Assembly (NCBI RefSeq): GCF_001436505.1
Contig: NZ_AYYI01000003.1
Span: 1-61,940, forward strand
From: Loigolactobacillus rennini DSM 20253
Lineage (GTDB): Bacteria > Bacillota > Bacilli > Lactobacillales > Lactobacillaceae
Direction of reading: 5' to 3'
DNA: 61,940 nt
Positions 58,820-61,940 of this stretch are shown one piece after another (positions within the stretch are counted from its first letter, which is position 1; each line of letters opens with the position of its first letter). Both the position numbers and the translations under genes were made by a program. The notes beneath the pieces were generated by a model. It was not told the origin of the DNA, searched no databases, and saw nothing but the letters and a program-made list of their open reading frames with translations.

Positions 58820-58856
58820 AGTGACAGCCTATTTATTAAATAAATAGCCTGCCACT
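58820..58856 (-). terminator. Terminator after ciaH
   Basis: Long stem of about 17 bp with two mismatches (58820-58836 with 58840-58856), followed by TTATTATTTT on the minus strand. Confidence 0.85.
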
Positions 58857-58886
58857 TTAAAAATCTTATTAAGTTAAAATCACTTA

Positions 58887-60146
58887 TTAATGCCTTCTAA
58901 CAGGAAAACTCAGAATAAAGCGAGACCCGTGTGGTCGATTGGCTAATACCTTTACAGTTCCTTTATGACTGGTAATAATCCATTTTGCAATCGCAAGTCC
59001 TAACCCGTTGCCACCGGTTTGCCTACTGCGTGATTTATCTTCTCGATAGAAACGTTCAAAAATTGCTTTGCGATTTTTTGGTGCAATGCCTACACCGGTA
59101 TCAGCAACTTCTAATAACCAGCGATTACCATGCACCCAGGCTTTGAATTGAATTTGATCGCCAGTTTGTGTGTATTTCAAAGCATTATCCAACAAAATAA
59201 CCAGTAGTTGGTGAATTCGTTTTTGATCGATTAATTGCGTCGCTTGCAGTGTGATTTGCACACGAAATTGTTTTTTTTGGCTTGCTGCAATTTCTGAATA
59301 TGGTGCGACTACCTGCTTTAAAAAAGGTGCCATTTTAGTTGGCTGGTAAGTCACTTGCGTCATATTAGAATCAGAACGTGCCAACACTAATAATTCTTTA
59401 GTCAATTGGTTTAGACGACGTGTTTCCGATAATGATAACGCAATTGGCTCCATTTGATTGATAATTTTATCATGAGGTTTAGTCAACAATAATTCTATTT
59501 TACTTTGAATGATTGTTAAAGGCGTTCGCAACTCATGCGCTGCATTAGCAACAAAATCTTGTTGCCGCTGCCAGGATTTCACGATTGGCCGCATATTCAT
59601 GTGAGACAAAAAATAGCTCAATAAAATGGATAAAGCCCAGAAAAAGACAACAGTTAAAACTAAGATCCGGCGGAAACTTTGAATCGCTTGGTCTTCTGAA
59701 TCAATGTTTTGCATGATCTGAACATAACGACCTGCGTAAGGACCAGTTTGATTAGCGGGAACTTTAACTAGTAATGATCGGAATTTACTTTGATTTTCCG
59801 TTGTTAAAGTAACAATTTTATTTTTTTGCTGTGGGTCTAATTTAACATTAGCCAATAGATCATAACGATCGCCTAACATACTGGTATTAATTACTTTTCC
59901 CCGCTTGTTATAAACCAATAAGTTAATGCGAAAATCAGGCGGCGGTGTGCCTTTACGGCGAACCGCCTTCACTTTAGTCATCAGCATTTGACTACGTTTC
60001 ATCTGTAAGCCTTGATCAACATTACGATAAATTTCGTGCTGAAACGTTAAATAAACAATCGTCCCCAGCGTAAGAAAAATTACCGCAAAACTGATAAGTT
60101 CCATTAAAAATAATTTAATCTGTTGCCGGCGATTCACTAATTTCAT
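58887..60146 (-). CDS. ciaH: CiaH-like sensor histidine kinase
   Basis: Two membrane helices (about 14-32 and 162-185) enclose an extracellular sensor domain of about 130 residues. The H-box [16 protein letters not shown]-box [15 protein letters not shown] and [12 protein letters not shown] follow. The sequence after the second helix ([22 protein letters not shown] in part) matches streptococcal CiaH closely. ATG overlaps the ciaR stop by 4 bases. CiaH responds to cell-envelope stress in streptococci; the signal here is unknown. Confidence 0.9.
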   Translation of the reverse strand: MKLVNRRQQIKLFLMELISFAVIFLTLGTIVYLTFQHEIYRNVDQGLQMKRSQMLMTKVKAVRRKGTPPPDFRINLLVYNKRGKVINTSMLGDRYDLLANVKLDPQQKNKIVTLTTENQSKFRSLLVKVPANQTGPYAGRYVQIMQNIDSEDQAIQSFRRILVLTVVFFWALSILLSYFLSHMNMRPIVKSWQRQQDFVANAAHELRTPLTIIQSKIELLLTKPHDKIINQMEPIALSLSETRRLNQLTKELLVLARSDSNMTQVTYQPTKMAPFLKQVVAPYSEIAASQKKQFRVQITLQATQLIDQKRIHQLLVILLDNALKYTQTGDQIQFKAWVHGNRWLLEVADTGVGIAPKNRKAIFERFYREDKSRSRQTGGNGLGLAIAKWIITSHKGTVKVLANRPHGSRFILSFPVRRH

Positions 60147-60826
60147 GCTGTCACTTCCAGCATGTAACCGACATTGCGTAATGTTTTAATCAGTTGATCG
60201 GCACCATCTGGTTTTAATTTTTTACGCAGGTTACTCATATAAACCTCAACAACCGTAATGCTAGTGTCAGATTCAAATCCCCATAGTCGATCAAAAATCT
60301 GTTCTTTAGTAATGATGGTGTTTTTATTTTCCACTAAGTAAACTAATAGATCGAATTCTTTACCATTTAACTGAACGTCATGTTCAGCAACAGTTACGCT
60401 ACGGTTTTGCAAATTAATTTGAAGGTTACCGATAGTTAAAATATTTTCTTGATAAAAATGACCACTGCGCTTTAATAATGCTTTGATCCGTGCTAACAAT
60501 TCTTCACGGTGAAAAGGTTTGGTTAAATAATCATCTGCGCCTACGTTAAAACCGCGTAATTTATCATCGATGCCATCTTTAGCAGTTAAAATCAACACAG
60601 GGGTATCGACGTGCTGCGCACGCATACTTTTTAAAACATCATAACCACTTTTACCCGGTAACATTAAATCTAAGATAATCAGATCATAAATTCCTTGAAC
60701 AGCTGCAAACTCTCCCTCTTCGCCATCATAAACCTGATCAACATCTAAAAAGTCAGTGATAAAATCACGAACACTGGCTGATAATTCCTTGTCATCTTCC
60801 ACAAGTAATGCTTTTGCACTTTTCAC
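60143..60826 (-). CDS. ciaR: CiaR-like response regulator (OmpR family)
   Basis: Receiver domain with LVEDD, phospho-acceptor Asp in [13 protein letters not shown], Thr in ILTAKDG and Lys in YLTKPFH; winged-helix DNA-binding domain with [12 protein letters not shown] and [18 protein letters not shown]. 227 aa. GTG start 6 bases after GAGGTGA. Operon with ciaH; the upstream 56 bases contain repeated GTTTAA-type elements. Confidence 0.92.
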   Translation of the reverse strand: MKSAKALLVEDDKELSASVRDFITDFLDVDQVYDGEEGEFAAVQGIYDLIILDLMLPGKSGYDVLKSMRAQHVDTPVLILTAKDGIDDKLRGFNVGADDYLTKPFHREELLARIKALLKRSGHFYQENILTIGNLQINLQNRSVTVAEHDVQLNGKEFDLLVYLVENKNTIITKEQIFDRLWGFESDTSITVVEVYMSNLRKKLKPDGADQLIKTLRNVGYMLEVTA

Positions 60827-60882
60827 AATTTTTCACCTCAGTTTAATCACCATTAGTTTAAACAACTCACCTTAAAAACAGC

Positions 60883-61940
60883 TTAATGCTTAATCTGTTT
60901 TAATAGTTGCTGCGCGATAAAATCACTATAGTGTTGTTTACCAATGTTATTTGGGTGAACCTGATCTTTATAAAACCACGCTGAATGTCCTTGACTGTAA
61001 TTATACCAATCAATGACAGTTAAATTAGGCCATTGCTGTGCACCACGCTTTAAAGTGGCGTTAACACTATTTTGCCAGCTACGAGTTGGTACGCGTACGT
61101 TAATCCAAAAAACTTGGCGTTTAGGACCCACTTGACGCATAATTTCAGCTAATTGCTGTGGTGTAAATGCACCATTGGTCCCTAAACCAATTAAAACGAC
61201 ATCGGGTAATACCCCTTTAGTAGCGTAATAGTTTAATAAGTCAGAACTAGCCTTCACTTGCCGACCCACTTTAGCATTGATAATCATTTTAGGAAACGCT
61301 TGTTGCAGAACATTTAAGCTATCTAACATGACAGAATCACCAATTGCGACCACTGGTAACTGCTTAGCCTGCTGCGTTTGTGTCAATGATAAACCAGCAA
61401 CTGGTTGATCAGTCTGCTTTGAAGTTGCTTGACTAGTAGTTGCTGAGTGTGCTTTAGCCGATTGCTTTTGCGCTTGAGCAATCAGACTTGCTTTGCGTCG
61501 TGAATTTTGTTTACTATTACGTTTAATCTGTTTAGCTAAAGGCGCGCGCTGCGCAACAGCATGCGCCGGTGCAATGACTGCCCCAGTAAGCCCTAACGCA
61601 AAAACCAGTAAAAATGGCAATACCATTAATCGCTGCCAGCCATAACCAGAATGCGGCTGCACTAATTTTCGTAGCCAAGATTGCCACTGATGCCAATTAA
61701 AATGCGCAAAAGGACGTTCAACTAAACGGTAAGATAATTCACTAATCACTAAAATCAAAACTAACTGTACAACAAAATGCAACCATGGCCATTGTGCAAT
61801 GTTTTTCACTTGATTTTCATAAAAAATCATGACTGGAAATTGATAAAGATAAATGCCATAACTGCGTTTACCTACCCAATTAAAAATTGAGAGCGTAAAA
61901 TATTTTGTGTAAATGCATAAAAGATTTCTGAATTGTATAG
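60883..61940 (-). CDS. OatA-like acyltransferase-3 / SGNH O-acetyltransferase, 3' part only
   Basis: C-terminal part of a two-domain peptidoglycan O-acetyltransferase type protein. The reading frame stays open past the ATG at 61830 to the window end and reads GKRSYGIYLYQFPVM there, a typical end of the acyltransferase-3 membrane domain, so the true start is outside the window. Two more membrane helices follow, then a basic linker and a surface SGNH domain with GDSV (Ser nucleophile), GLGTNG and DQVHPN. OatA-type modification gives lysozyme resistance. It lies 56 bases upstream of ciaR on the same strand. Confidence 0.9.
   Translation of the reverse strand, partial: IQFRNLLCIYTKYFTLSIFNWVGKRSYGIYLYQFPVMIFYENQVKNIAQWPWLHFVVQLVLILVISELSYRLVERPFAHFNWHQWQSWLRKLVQPHSGYGWQRLMVLPFLLVFALGLTGAVIAPAHAVAQRAPLAKQIKRNSKQNSRRKASLIAQAQKQSAKAHSATTSQATSKQTDQPVAGLSLTQTQQAKQLPVVAIGDSVMLDSLNVLQQAFPKMIINAKVGRQVKASSDLLNYYATKGVLPDVVLIGLGTNGAFTPQQLAEIMRQVGPKRQVFWINVRVPTRSWQNSVNATLKRGAQQWPNLTVIDWYNYSQGHSAWFYKDQVHPNNIGKQHYSDFIAQQLLKQIKH

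Noticed and set aside
61830-61830. ATG at 61830 as start of the SGNH acetyltransferase
   Set aside because: The same frame continues upstream to the window edge with recognisable acyltransferase-3 sequence, so it is an internal Met.

Overview
The window looks like core chromosome of a low-GC Gram-positive bacterium, most likely a member of the Lactobacillaceae. The grounds are: the Gram-positive replicative polymerase PolC, the hrcA-grpE-dnaK-dnaJ set with a CIRCE operator followed by lepA, a Bacillus-type LexA box, a D-lactate dehydrogenase, a mevalonate-pathway HMG-CoA synthase, a CiaRH-like two-component pair, strong AAAGGAGG-type ribosome binding sites and many TTG/GTG starts. The genus cannot be fixed from the sequence alone. 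No insertion sequence, prophage, integrase or CRISPR array was seen.

Layout. 0.1-7.1 kb: mixed housekeeping genes (RluD-type pseudouridine synthase, ThiD-type pyridoxine kinase, a MutY without its iron-sulfur cysteines, a CPBP membrane protease, a 3-hydroxyisobutyrate-dehydrogenase-like enzyme, an SDR with an altered active site) and three small unknown genes. 7.3-14.0 kb: a complete agmatine deiminase operon on the minus strand, in the order putrescine carbamoyltransferase, agmatine/putrescine antiporter, agmatine deiminase, carbamate kinase, a second agmatine-deiminase-like protein lacking the catalytic Cys and His, and an RpiR-type regulator. Its promoter region holds two inverted repeats. 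Agmatine would be imported in exchange for putrescine, deiminated to carbamoylputrescine, and split to putrescine plus carbamoyl phosphate, from which carbamate kinase makes ATP; NH3 and CO2 raise the pH.

14.1-24.3 kb: lepA, the HrcA heat-shock operon, hemW, ribF and truB. 24.5-29.7 kb: the rimP-nusA-ylxR-ylxQ-infB-rbfA translation/transcription operon. 30.0-39.1 kb: uppS-cdsA-rseP-proS-polC. 39.3-42.9 kb: rpsB-tsf-pyrH-frr with a terminator-like hairpin after rpsB and another after tsf. 42.9-47.8 kb: D-LDH, a GIY-YIG protein, a frameshifted trmN6, plsC, yneF, ynzC, the divergent lexA and a HAD phosphatase.

48.1-51.6 kb is the most accessory part: tRNA-Ser(CGA), a secreted matrixin-like metalloprotease with a GT8 glycosyltransferase, a macro-domain protein overlapping a metallophosphatase, and a free-standing cytochrome b5-like domain. 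51.7-58.5 kb: a small membrane protein, mvaS, and rnz-SDR-lapA-recJ-apt. 58.9-61.9 kb: ciaH-ciaR and the 3' part of an OatA-type acetyltransferase cut by the window end.

The best leads for new biology are the catalytically disarmed AguA paralogue kept inside the agmatine operon, the cysteine-free MutY, the overlapping macro-domain/metallophosphatase pair, the SDR with His in place of the catalytic Tyr, and the frameshift in trmN6.
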